Assembly: GCF_030272615.1 (NCBI RefSeq)
Contig: NC_081406.1
Location: 189,251,391-189,315,390, forward strand
Direction: 5' to 3'
Source: Cryptomeria japonica
Lineage: Eukaryota > Streptophyta > Pinopsida > Cupressales > Cupressaceae
DNA: 64,000 nucleotides
Below, piece by piece: positions 54,340-64,000 of this stretch. Under the pieces are notes generated by a model. It worked only from the letters and a program-made list of their open reading frames with translations, was not told where the DNA came from and did not search any database. Each line of letters starts with the position of its first letter. Position 1 is the first letter of the stretch. Made by a program: the position numbers and the translations under genes.

Positions 54340-55417
54340 TGTTAGGAAACAAAAGGCAACTGAGAGGGGCGTTGAATCAGCTGTCTATGAATTTCAACCC
54401 AATTATAACTTAATCAAACTTCATACTTAATACCGATAAACCAAACTTAATATCAGTTAACAGATTAACAGTTAATATCAATACTGGTGAAACTTAATGT
54501 ATGAAACAGAAAGAGAAACAACATCCACAACACATAACATGAAGATTTTAACATAGAAACCCTGTAAGGGGAAAAACCGCGGTGGAAACCTTACCCACAA
54601 TCAAATGATACTACTACAGATAGTATGAGTATACAAACGGGGTCTAAACATGCAGAAAGGCCAACCGTCTAGAGCACACTGCTCAAATGGGAGTCGCAAT
54701 GACTACAATAGGATGGTTAAATCCTAGAATAATGTACTGCTCAAAATAGAATCTCCAATGTTGGACTCAGTATCGGTTAAGCTCTGATAATCACCTTCAA
54801 ACCTTCCTTGAACCTTCTCTATGGTCTTCTCATATGATCTTCAATATTCGCACATACCACATTACAATACCATACCATAACCTTACATATCCTATCTCAT
54901 ATTTCATCTCACAAATGAGATCTTACATATATACAAAACCTAAGACCAATTGTGTAGGTCATCTCACTAAGAATATTACAATAAAATCAATTACAAATAA
55001 GTCTTGATGCGATGCATCATGTTGATTCAATACATTTACAACAATATCTGCTGGTATGGAATAGATAATGCATATCGGTCCATAACCTAGACCAATCTGC
55101 CAGTAACAACAAATATGTCAACCCGATTAGACCAATAACCAAAACACCAAAACCAAGTATCCAAACGATGTCTTCTATATAATCAAGTGATCTCCAGATG
55201 AGAACAAGTCATCATCAGTGTCAATGAACCAGATAACCTATCGGTGAACAATATACCGGTGATTGTGCATAAGTCATTGAACTTACCGGTGAACACAATG
55301 TGTCGGTTCAACAGTAAACCAATATAACCATAGTGTCAAATCAACAATGTAGATCTCCAGAAGGATAAGTGTTGACATCAATGACAAAACTAATGCAAAA
55401 AATCCATAATACCAACA
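54340..55417 (-). repeat. Copia-3 5' LTR (family B reference copy)
   Basis: 1078 bases, TGTTAGGAAAC to ATACCAACA, uninterrupted. Used here as the reference for family B when judging the copies at 2864-3646, 41560-44255 and 47673-49985. Confidence 0.94.
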
Positions 55418-56527
55418 GAAATAGGGCTAATGAAGCAAAATTGGGAGTAATTAATATGCACAAATAGTTTCAGAACAAATATATCAACAAATGGGAAGCC
55501 AAGAGGAACCTATGGCTGAAATATAGACTCAAAAATTTGGGAGAAAGATAGTAGGCATCCTTGACCAAAAAATGTCAAATGTTGTCAATGAAAACCATTT
55601 CAGAATCAAGATGTCATTCTAAGTATCTCCTTGAAAATTCCTCAAAAAAGCATCGGTCACTGATTCTAGGTAGCCTTGACCCAATCTTTTTTCTTCTTCA
55701 AAATTTGAAACTATACGTCTTTGTGTACTCTATCTAGATCTATATTTGTTGTCTCCAAAAACTACCACCTACAAACACAAGAAGGACAAATGGTATTATG
55801 TTGATAAGGGTTTTCCTTGGTCAAACCCTGGGTTTGGAATTAACCCTTAATAAAATAATTGTAAGGAAAGCTAGATAAAGTAAAATGTTTGATCTGCAAT
55901 ATTATAACTCAAGCTTGTTGATGTTGATAATGGTGGTGATGCAATTCTCTTTGAATATGATCACAAGTGCTGATGCAATAACATGACATGACAAGACATA
56001 AAAAGGGATCAATTATGAAAACATGCTTGCATGAAGATTGTTGTAACTTGTTGCTCCATAATGCTTAGATTTGAAAGAATGCTCACTCTTGAAGGATATG
56101 GTGAGATGAAATGATGCTTGATGGATTCTTATGATGTGTGTGGATGTGGAAATGAATTAGAAATATTCTCTTATATAGGGTTCCCAAGGTATTTCATAAA
56201 TTAGGCCGACCTCCAACAATCATATTAGAATATAGAGATTGGGGATCAATTGGTGAGAATTGAGGCACCAACATATTTAAAAATGGGCCCAACCTAGGGG
56301 GCAAGGATGCCTAGCACCCTTGACCTCCTAAAAAAGGGTGAATCAAAGGTGGTTTAGGTGTACTCAATCTTAGTACAGAGACCTAGATCACCATGTGATC
56401 ATATAATGATAGTTTGACAATGCAAATACCATAAATAGGCTTGGAAAAGAGCTAGGATAAAACACACTAAGGCAAGGGCACAAAAATGAGTGTAAAATTG
56501 TAAGGGGTTACAATTTACGACACTACA

Positions 56528-57748
56528 ATATCAATATATCTGATCTGTCTCTTGGTAATAGAAGCATCCAAAAATATACAAAAACGTAAAATTGCTCCTA
56601 AAGCAACTAAGCTACAAAGAATTTTTCTTAAGATGTCTCCTAATATGCAAAGCACCATTTTATTTGTATTTTGTAATCATTGTAGTCCATGATATCACAA
56701 TTTTTGGGGTGTTTTTGTCAAACAGTTCATGCAGCTTATCTATGCTTCCACATTTTGCATATATGTCTACCAAGACACTAGCAACTACAACATCTAAGAA
56801 AATCTATTTTCAATTGTAATTTGATGGATATCTATGACATGTTACAAATATCCTACTTTAGCATAGTTCGATAGAATGCTAGAAGAGGTTGTAGAGACTG
56901 GATTTACACCTACCATGTGCATTCACTTTTAAATTTCTAGGGCCTTTAGATGAGAATGAAAGTGGACTTTTTGAATGTTGCTTGCTAGCCAAGAAACTTC
57001 CTTGTTAGAGTGAACATATGCTTTGTTCGTTTCTATGGTATTTGACCATCTATCTCATAATGGTTGCTTAGATTGAACTAAACTTTTTATGTCTATTGTG
57101 CTATGTGGATACCTTATTATGTCTTCAACTTATGTAATGTTCTATACTTATTAACTAAAAACATCATATTCACTATTAAGCACCAAAATAAACCTTTCAA
57201 ATTATGTTTTACCCAATACCTTTGTTTTATTTCCATAAAGTTTTTAAGGTTAGCTAGTAAACTCTTTCATGATTAATCAACAACTCACAATTTTGAGGAT
57301 TAATGTTGTAAAATATTTCTTTATTTCATCCAATATTTCAAGACAATTATTCTGCTCATTTCTATAATTGTGAAGAAAACATTTTTTGGATGGACAACTG
57401 TTCAACAGAAAAAAAAGATAGATGTTAGAAAATACAATGTTTGTAAAGTGAATAAATCTACAAATAGAATATTCTATGGGACCATTTTTCACTGAAAACG
57501 GGTCCTTTATTAACACTACAAGGCTCGCTATGAAAAAATTAAGAAGCCTCATTTTCTCTCAACAATAAGTTGATAAACATCTAAATGAAAGGTATATTGG
57601 AGTAATATTGGTAGATAATGTCTTGTCGCAAATTCACAATTATTCAACCCTAGCCAACTAGGGTTAGGATACAGAGGAAAGGGAATCAAATTGGATCTGA
57701 TTGTTGTGTATCTAAAACTTTCTTATAGAGCTAGGGAGGATCCCTAAG
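56528..57748. other. Intergenic, no gene seen
   Basis: AT-rich; short open frames at 56592-56819 (plus) and 57277-57552 (minus) are Phe/Leu/Ile-rich without family signal. Confidence 0.5.
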
Positions 57749-58036
57749 ATGCAACTATACCTGGGAAAAATAATGATCTTAGAAAATCATGGAGGCCCTG
57801 CATTTGGATGGCATTCAATGTCCTTTGTCAGACCAAAAATTCTTGTGCGTGTCATAAATATGCATGGGAGACCCTGGGAAATGTCTATAGAGTCCAACAA
57901 GAGTAATGATGATCGCCTCATGAAATTTGGAAGTGGTTGGAGTAAGATTGAATCTAATTTAGGTTACCGACAAGGTCAGAAACTAATTTTCTTATCATCA
58001 AGTTGGCAGCCACCACATTACCTGTTTGAATTCTAA
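57749..58036 (+). pseudogene. B3-domain-like fragment
   Basis: A 95-codon frame starting at ATG 57749. Residues 30-80 read PKILVRVINMHGRPWEMSIE, then RLMKFGSGWSKIESNLGYRQ and GQKLIFL. The pattern G-R-x-W-x-M, F-x-x-G-W, N-x-Y/L-x-x-G-Q/D-x-L-x-F is that of the second half of plant B3 DNA-binding domains (REM/ARF/ABI3 superfamily). The first half of the domain is not evident, and the frame ends shortly after. It could be an exon or a dispersed pseudogene fragment. No neighbouring exon was recognised, so a functional gene is unlikely on this evidence. Confidence 0.5.
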
Positions 58037-59110
58037 CGATCACTCTAAGTTTGAATCCTAGTTGTTGGATCTTCCCTTCATGCATAGATGAATGGTTGAG
58101 ATGCACCTAGAAGAACCCCAAAAGTGCCATTTAAAACACCGTTGTCAATTTCCCCATTAGTGAAATCGGGCGGCCATCATCTACATGTGAAATTTTTTTT
58201 GTCCCCACCATTTGACTGAGCCCATCAATCGCAAGCTTGCAGCCAAGCCCAAATGATTATAAAGAAGTTAGGATGATGTGACTTGACATCCATCTAACCG
58301 TCAATGGCCAATCATAACATCATAGGTAAAAATAACACTTGTTCTTGATCGCTACAATGATGCAGCCTATGAACTAGCGGCCACCACTAACCCCATCACA
58401 ATTGAATTGCTGATTGGCAACTTGAAGCTGTGAAGGTGTGGCTTGACATGATGGTATCCCCTAGCGATCCATCAAAATGGCACCGGGCTAACCGGTGGTT
58501 AACCTTAACCAACGTGAACCCACGATCTAACATCTAGCAGCCACCACTAACCCCATCATAGCATTGCAAGGTTAACAGGCGGTTAACCCTAATGGCTGTG
58601 AGCATGCAATCTTTCCATTGGTTGATAGCAAGTAAGATAAGGTTGGTTCCAATATTATTAAAGGATACTACAGTCGATGAGTTAAGTGATATAACCGCCT
58701 AAGCCGGTCAAAAATAAAATAGAAAAAGGTTGATAAATGACTAAGGAAAAAAATTCCTTAAGGGTTTAGGGTTTTAGGCCTTGAGGAATTATGCAGGGTT
58801 TAGCCATTAGGTTATCTCAGATCGGTTATTTGCGTGGTTAAGGTTGACACAAAAAAATGTCACTAGTCACCCTCCTATGCATTACTTTTTTCATTTCTAA
58901 AATGGCCTTCCCCTATGTACAAGTAGTGTATTAAACTATCAAGGGTAGGAAGCCCCCTTTCCAAAGGGCGATGTTTATGTAGTTGACATAATATCCCTAA
59001 TTAGATAGTTTTTTGGAAATTATTAAATAAATTAAGAATAAAAAAACATCTCCCTTGTGGTTTTTAATTTAATTAATAAATGGTAAAAACTTGTCTAACT
59101 AGAGACAATT
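58037..59110. other. Intergenic with a duplicated segment
   Basis: No gene seen. AGC.GCCACCACTAACCCCATCA occurs at about 58377 and again at about 58536, with nearby GGTTAACC..TTAACC words, suggesting a local duplication of roughly 160 bases. Confidence 0.5.
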
Positions 59111-60401
59111 TGTTGGTGTAGACACTTAAAAATAATTACTTTTAATTATCTTTAATTCCTCACATAATTAATTAATTCATTATGTTAATTCAAATTCTCC
59201 TCAATATTAATTAAATATAATTAATATTGTCATTATAGTATGTGATTGATTTATTTAATAAATCAATCCCTTTCTTTATTCTTCTAAAAAATTAAATCCT
59301 CACAAATCTTCCTCTTGGCTAATTGATTCAATTAATTAGTTAACCTACATGATTCCTAAAAATCATCTTCTTAATTCATCATTAACCTAATAAATTCTTC
59401 TAGAAACTCCCTAAACTCACTTAGCCTTATTCTTCTAATTTTTAATTCCCTCCACTCCTTCTCTCTCCTAATCAAATCCTCCTACAACTCCTAATCCCAC
59501 CTAACATTTCCTCTAATCCCCTCCTAATGAGTTGCTAGTGGCTAATCATCATGATTAGCCACAAAGTCAACCCCTTGTCCCTTCCATCCAACCACCAACT
59601 TTTAATGCTCTTTTCCTAGGTGAATGTGAGATTTTCAAAATCTCACAATCCTCTAGGCATCTCCTCTCCCAAGGAATTTTTAATTCCTTTTTATTCCTTT
59701 AATCCCCATGATCACCCCTTTTTGGAGAATTTTAAATTCCTCCTCTCCATTCTTCAAGGAATGTCACATCCCTTGCTCCTCTCAAGGCACGTTGGGATGT
59801 CTTCCCAATGCACCTTGCTCTTCTCAAGGTACCTTGGGAAGTCTTCCCAATGCACCTTGAGGAGTGGGGAGACAAGAAATGCCTTTAAGACATATCTCTT
59901 GGACCTTGTGTGGGCTCACAAGCAATCCTAGTCCTTCATCTTGAATCCATCCTATCCATCCATTTTTCCTCTCCTCTTCCTATAAATTGAAGATTCCATC
60001 CCTTCATTCTTCATCTCCAAGTTCAGTAGTCTTATGCTGCCCTTTTGAGCCTAGGAAATCATCTTAGAAAGCAAGAGGAGAGCCATTTTGTCCAAATCAT
60101 ATTTCATCCACACTTAACCATTTTGTCCATATCATTCTCCTAGAATCCTTTTCATATGGTGCACAACATTGGAGAGCCATCCACATCAAGCAAGCAAGAG
60201 GAGCACATCAAGTGGAGCATCATCCAAGGGCACCTTCACTTCATCAAGCTCCATCCGAAGGAGAAGGTATTGGTTTGTGAAGTATATGCATTTCATTCTT
60301 GTTTTGAGCATTTCAAATTATGTCTTTGGATTTCATGTGATTATATGTTCGATCTGCATATTTGTTATCTAATCCACCTCACAAGTCTTTTCCCCTCTTC
60401 A
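59111..60401 (+). repeat. 5' LTR of a Ty3/gypsy-type element (start tentative)
   Basis: The 3' end is set by CCCCTCTTCA at 60401, four bases before the primer-binding site. The start TGTTGGTGTAGACAC at 59111 fits an LTR beginning but no second LTR is available for comparison; TGTCACTAG at 58858 is an alternative. The TATA box at 59981 fits a U3/R boundary. Confidence 0.5.
59981..59987 (+). promoter_or_regulatory. TATA box of the gypsy-type LTR
   Basis: TATAAAT after a pyrimidine-rich stretch, about 25-35 bases before CCTTCATTCTTCATC, a plausible start site region. Lies 420 bases before the LTR end. Confidence 0.6.
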
Positions 60402-60405
60402 TTCC

Positions 60406-60423
60406 GGCACGCCCGGTGGGACC
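60406..60423 (+). other. Gypsy-type primer-binding site
   Basis: GGCACGCCCGGTGGGACC. A TGG-CACGCC...GGTGGGAC site downstream of the LTR is common in plant gypsy elements; here the first base of TGG is C. Confidence 0.65.
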
Positions 60424-60489
60424 CACGTCCCTGAATTTAACCTTCTTTTACAAATCTTTGTGAGTTTTTGTCGTAGGTTCCGTTTCAGC

Positions 60490-60840
60490 ACAAAAACTCG
60501 TACGAGTTCCTATCTAACATTGAACGACTCTATTTCTTTTGTCGTATAGGCCACCAAGAAAACTCGTATGAATTGGGATTTGTCATACGAGCCAATATAA
60601 TAACTCGTACGAGTTTCTGTTTACTCGTATAAAAATAGAGAATTTTTTTTTAGCAGTTTTTTTCTATCCTTTGTACTGAAACTCGTACGAATTTCTATCT
60701 TACGTAGTACGAGTTTTGTGTTCTGTCGTATGGTTGTCTGGGGTTTGTCATACAAGCCGGTGGAATAGCTCATACGAGTTGTTGTTTCTGTTTACTCGTA
60801 TAAAAAACAGAGTTTTTTTTTTAGCAGTTTTATATATGGA
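60490..60840. repeat. CTCGTACGAG palindrome repeats in a tandem duplication
   Basis: At least four near-copies of ACTCGTACGAGT and several CTCGTAT half-sites. Two tandem blocks of about 170 bases (from about 60539 and 60723) share TGTCGTAT, GTTTGTCATAC, TCTGTTTACTCGTATAAAAA and TTTTTTTTAGCAGTTTT. Confidence 0.8.
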
Positions 60841-60964
60841 ATATAGTCAAATTTCAGGGTTTTTTCAAGATCAGGAGTTTTTGGATGTTTTGACAGTCTA
60901 ACAAGTGTTTGCAGATCTCATTTGTCAAAGGATTCGTCAATCAAATCTACACATGTCAAAAACT

Positions 60965-61845
60965 TCATTTTGAAACTACTAACCAAGTGGTGTTGCAGTT
61001 TGCCTTGGAGATTTGATTAAACCGTGTGTTTTCGATTTTTAGGCACTTAGGCTTAATTAGGGGGATAAATGAATCATTGTCTTTTGTGTTTGTGGAAAGT
61101 ATGAAAGTAGGAGAGTATGCTCTTATCTATCTAGACAATTAGAAATCTAGACGACACTTTTCTATCTATTTTTTCGCCATATCTGCTTTATCTTCACTCT
61201 ATTTTCTTCCAAACTTCACTAGATCCCCCGCATTGCCATTTTGCACATTTCCTTCCTAGGGGACCTTATCCCAAAATCCACTTTTTGAAGCCCAAAATCC
61301 CACATTCCTCTATTTTTAGGGTTTGTCGTAACTCCTTCCACTTTTACCCAATTACCTCCAAATTTTTCCACATTGTCTATCTCCAACTTTTGCTTCTTTG
61401 TCCCTCTTGGACAAATTTTTCCATTCCTTCAACTCTCCTCCAAAATCCCCATTTTATGTTTGCCTATCCCTTGGAAAATGGCAAAATCCTAGTCAAACCC
61501 CATTTACCCATCAAAGCTTCCTCCAAATCCACATTTGTCATTAGTAAAAAAAAATTTATTCATGTTTTTCTACTTATTCCTAAAAATTCAAAAAAAATAA
61601 TATTTTTGTCATTTTGTTGTCTTTTGCAGGACGCTTCTTGAAGACTCCATTTTTCAAACTACTAATCAAGTTGTTTTGCAGGTTGCCTAGCTGATTCAAC
61701 CAAATATTGTGCATTTATTTAAATTAGGCACCTAGATATTAATTAAAATGGAATGAACCATTGTCTTATGTGTCTTTAAGAAAAGCGTAAAGGTAGGAGA
61801 GTATGCTCTCGTCTTACTAGACGATCAGAAATCCAAACCCTCCAA
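60965..61845. repeat. Diverged direct duplication in the gypsy leader
   Basis: 60965-61155 and 61650-61845 share CTACTAA.CAAGT, TAGGCAC.TAG, ATGAA.CATTGTCTT.TGTGT, GTAGGAGAGTATGCTCT and TAGAAATC in the same order, about 690 bases apart. Confidence 0.75.
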
Positions 61846-63430
61846 CCTTTTCTTGTTTGATTGTGTCTTTACCTCTAGCGGACCTACCCTCCCAACTTGC
61901 TCTTTGAGAAGGTAAGAGGGGTACAACCCAAGTGAGTACACTCAGACCTGGGGTTCCCAACTCACTATAATAAATAGGTCGTTGACTACGAAAGGGTCAA
62001 TGGTTGGGGCTATATGAGAGTTCACTCTCACATTGGGTGCTTAGTAGGATCCTAAAGATCTCAATCACGCTTGCATGAATACTAAGTTCTTGGTGCTTTG
62101 TTGGGCTATAGGCCTCAATTGCACTTGCACAACTTCGAATGGTAGCTCCTAACGGGAAGACTTACTAAACACCTTGTTCATAGTGGCCAAAACCTTCTAG
62201 TCATTGGTGCAGGAGGTCGGACCTCCGAAGCTGCCCATAATTTTATGGCCCTTAGTAGAGACAGAAAGTTCGCCATGAAGAGTTTTCATGGGAATTGATG
62301 CTTGGCTTCCCCGATAAGTGAGTGTCGTGGAGGTGAGCCAGTGGGGTCAGGCATCTAAGTGTCCGCTCTAGGTAAGCGTAGCTGGGAAACCGATTGGGAT
62401 CCAATGACTATTGTCCTTGCCAGCCTTAAGAATGTTGTATGAGCATGAGTGTCTTTGAGATAATATGCATTTGATCATTGTGTTTGCTTTGTTTGATACA
62501 TACTTGCCAAGAGAAGACTAAAAACACATCACTATCCCCAGACACTTTGCCAAAACACTTGTCAAGACACATACAATTGTCCAAGTCATTACCCACACAA
62601 AGTCCAAAATTGTGTCAAAACTCCATTCGTCCCATGTTTCATAAGCCCAAGAGAGAAGCTAAGAGCTCATCCTCTCCATCAACATTCAAGTTTGTCCTTT
62701 GAAACACCTACTATCATCCAAATCAGGGTGGTCATATCCCTTTATACAACTTGCCATTCGAATCGATCCTTCATTAAGTCATGTTCATGCCAAAGACAAC
62801 CTAGTCATCAAGTTTCTTGTAAGCTATCACTACCATACCTCTCCCATCAATCATCCTCAAATTTCCCAAGGACTTAGCATATCAAATCAATCTCCCTCCA
62901 CTATCAAATCAATTATAAAAATTCAAATCCAATCATCCTCTAATCCAATTTAACCTCGCGTTAAGGTTACATGCCTTGTGAAATTCCATTTAGACCTCAT
63001 CATTAATCAATTGGCTCTCGTGCATGAAGGGGAATCCTCTCCTCTCCAAGTACCTTTTGCCTAATCCTTTTGAGTTGATCAAGACTCTTAACTCATGTCT
63101 TTACTTTGCTTAGGGTCATTAGTCAACCCATGGTATAAGAGAGGCTTTTTAATCATCAATCCAAGGTCTAAATTCTACACAACTTGGCCATCACCTTACT
63201 TGTGGTTGCATCCACCACCTAAAATCCTCATCCAGGGACTAAGGTGTCAAATCCTAATCAAATCCGGGCTCTAATCCAAGAATCATACCAATCAACAAAA
63301 TCCCTTGTCATAAAAGACAAAATCCAAAATTTCACAAATATCTTGCTAAGTCCTTTCATCACAAATTTCCCCCTCCAAACTTTTCCAAGGTTATTCGTGT
63401 ATGGTCACAACTCAATCCCAAAAGTGAAAG

Positions 63431-63994
63431 ATGGTTGAACAACAATATGGCATGCCGGACATTAGTGCTCTATATGAAAATCCCACACAAGATCCTACAC
63501 AAAGTGGGCAACCTAGCAATCAAGATCAAAGCCAAAATCCTAAGATGGTTAGCCAAGATGAACTCCCTCCGGAAGTGCAAACTTTCCTAGCGGATTCTTA
63601 TAACCAAGAGATGATGGAAAATTTTATTCAACACAATCCTACAGCACTTCTGAAAACTCTCCTTGAGAATGGATCTCAACTTTCGCCTGAATTTAATAGA
63701 TCCACTCTCGCCCAACAACCACAAGGAGACCTCACTCCCACACAAAGTGTTGCACCTATTATTCAGACTCAATCAATTGCAGCCCCATCAATCATCCAAT
63801 CTCAATCAATGCCACCAGTGGCACCTCCCACCATGGTCTCCATCCCACCTTCTTCCTCCTTACCATCTATACCACTATCACATCCGATCTCATCTATTCT
63901 CCAACGCACTTCTATACCACCTCCTTTCGTTCAACCACCTATTTCTATTCCACAAACTTCCCTTCTCGCCAACAATGTCACAAGTTTTATCTAG
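63431..63994 (+). CDS. gag: Gypsy-type Gag N-terminus or pre-gag protein
   Basis: 188 codons from ATG 63431 to a TAG at 63992-63994. The N-terminus is Gln/Asn/Pro-rich (NPTQDPTQSGQPSNQDQSQN), followed by a short helical part (PPEVQTFLADSYNQEMMENF, TALLKTLLENG) and a long Pro/Ser/Ile/Gln tail. No capsid core or zinc knuckle is reached before the stop. By position, after LTR, primer-binding site and leader, it should be the beginning of gag. The TAG close to the window edge may be a nonsense mutation in a longer Gag. A separate small gene is the alternative. Confidence 0.55.
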   Translation: MVEQQYGMPDISALYENPTQDPTQSGQPSNQDQSQNPKMVSQDELPPEVQTFLADSYNQEMMENFIQHNPTALLKTLLENGSQLSPEFNRSTLAQQPQGDLTPTQSVAPIIQTQSIAAPSIIQSQSMPPVAPPTMVSIPPSSSLPSIPLSHPISSILQRTSIPPPFVQPPISIPQTSLLANNVTSFI

Positions 63995-64000
63995 GTCATA

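Larger units (their letters stand above)
47673..55417 (-). mobile_element. Copia-3: Ty1/copia element
   Basis: Minus-strand order: 5' LTR (55417 to 54340), primer-binding site, gag, protease, integrase core, RT, RNase H, purine tract, 3' LTR (49985 to 47673, enlarged by a family-H LTR). Flanks GAATT/GAAAT. Its LTRs define family B. Gag and pol are related to Copia-1 (same [21 protein letters not shown] and [10 protein letters not shown] motifs). A deletion between protease and integrase and at least five stops or frameshifts make it inactive. Confidence 0.93.
47490..56527 (+). mobile_element. Family-F solo LTR (copy F2) split by Copia-3
   Basis: Outer parts 47490-47672 and 55423-56527 together form a 1.3-kb LTR like 18848-20509: start TGTGTTAGGTGG, block CAATTGGCTC, end TTACAATTTACGACACTACA. 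Flanks ATATA and ATATC agree in four of five bases. Copia-3 sits inside with flanks GAATT and GAAAT. No coding sequence of its own. Confidence 0.82.
60424..63430 (+). other. Gypsy-type leader
   Basis: Three kilobases without a convincing gene. It holds CTCGTACGAG repeats (60490-60840), a diverged duplication of about 190 bases (60965-61155 and 61650-61845) ending in GGAGAGTATGCTCT, and a section with codon-poor G+C-balanced sequence (61900-62460). Long structured leaders of this kind are known from plant gypsy elements. Confidence 0.55.
59111..64000 (+). mobile_element. Ty3/gypsy-type element, 5' part
   Basis: LTR, primer-binding site, 3-kb leader and the N-terminal part of gag, running off the window. 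Assignment to Ty3/gypsy rests on the GGCACGCCCGGTGGGACC site, familiar from plant gypsy elements and unlike the copia sites here, on the long leader and on the Pro/Gln-rich Gag start. No pol is available to confirm. Confidence 0.6.

Noticed and set aside
60156-60434. Two overlapping ORFs near the gypsy-type LTR end
   Set aside because: They span the LTR end and primer-binding site, so they cannot be a conserved gene in this place.

Overview
This window looks like intergenic DNA from a plant with a large, repeat-rich nuclear genome. I see no intact host gene. Nearly everything is LTR retrotransposon, mostly Ty1/copia, nested up to three insertions deep and decayed by stops and frameshifts. Long LTRs (about 0.8 to 1.6 kb), many solo LTRs and old nests suggest a gymnosperm such as a conifer, but no single-copy gene proves it. 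All copia-type primer-binding sites visible are TGGTATCA..., matching initiator-methionine tRNA.

Layout: 1-2863, an acidic ORF remnant and a minus-strand LTR of family G. 2864-3646, a truncated LTR of family B. 4029-21527, a copia element called Copia-1 (plus). Its RT/RNase H junction is split by a 7.8-kb pol-less element E (8975-16746, minus, target duplication GACAC). Its 3' LTR holds two solo LTRs: family F (18848-20509, GGTAT) and family D (20722-21510, GATTC). 23385-37186, a tandem family-D arrangement (minus) of LTR, internal region, LTR and gag stub. The D internal region is split by a 6.8-kb family-G solo LTR (27143-33952) that carries a LINE fragment, another unknown ORF, a (TA)43 tract and a 39-bp minisatellite. 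37187-45923, Copia-2 (plus). Its RT is split by a family-B solo LTR (41560-44255, CATTA), which is itself split by a family-C LTR (42347-43895, TCTTG). 47490-56527, a family-F solo LTR split by Copia-3 (47673-55417, minus), whose 3' LTR holds a family-H LTR (48598-49793, AACCA). 57749-58036 resembles half of a B3 DNA-binding domain. From about 59111 to the end lies the 5' part of a Ty3/gypsy-type element: LTR, primer-binding site, 3-kb leader and start of gag.

The most interesting content is the pair of pol-less elements, E and D. Both have copia-type primer-binding sites and polypurine tracts but no protease, integrase or RT. Both encode the same two proteins: a coiled-coil Gag-like protein with four CCHC knuckles, and a long second protein (ORF2) of unknown function. 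The two ORF2s are clearly homologous although the LTRs differ. They look like non-autonomous (TR-GAG-like) elements that kept a second conserved gene and presumably borrow copia enzymes. A third ORF (28792-30480) may belong to the same protein group.

Boundaries come from TG...CA termini, target-site duplications and comparison of copies within the window. Lineage names and protein functions come from motif reading only.
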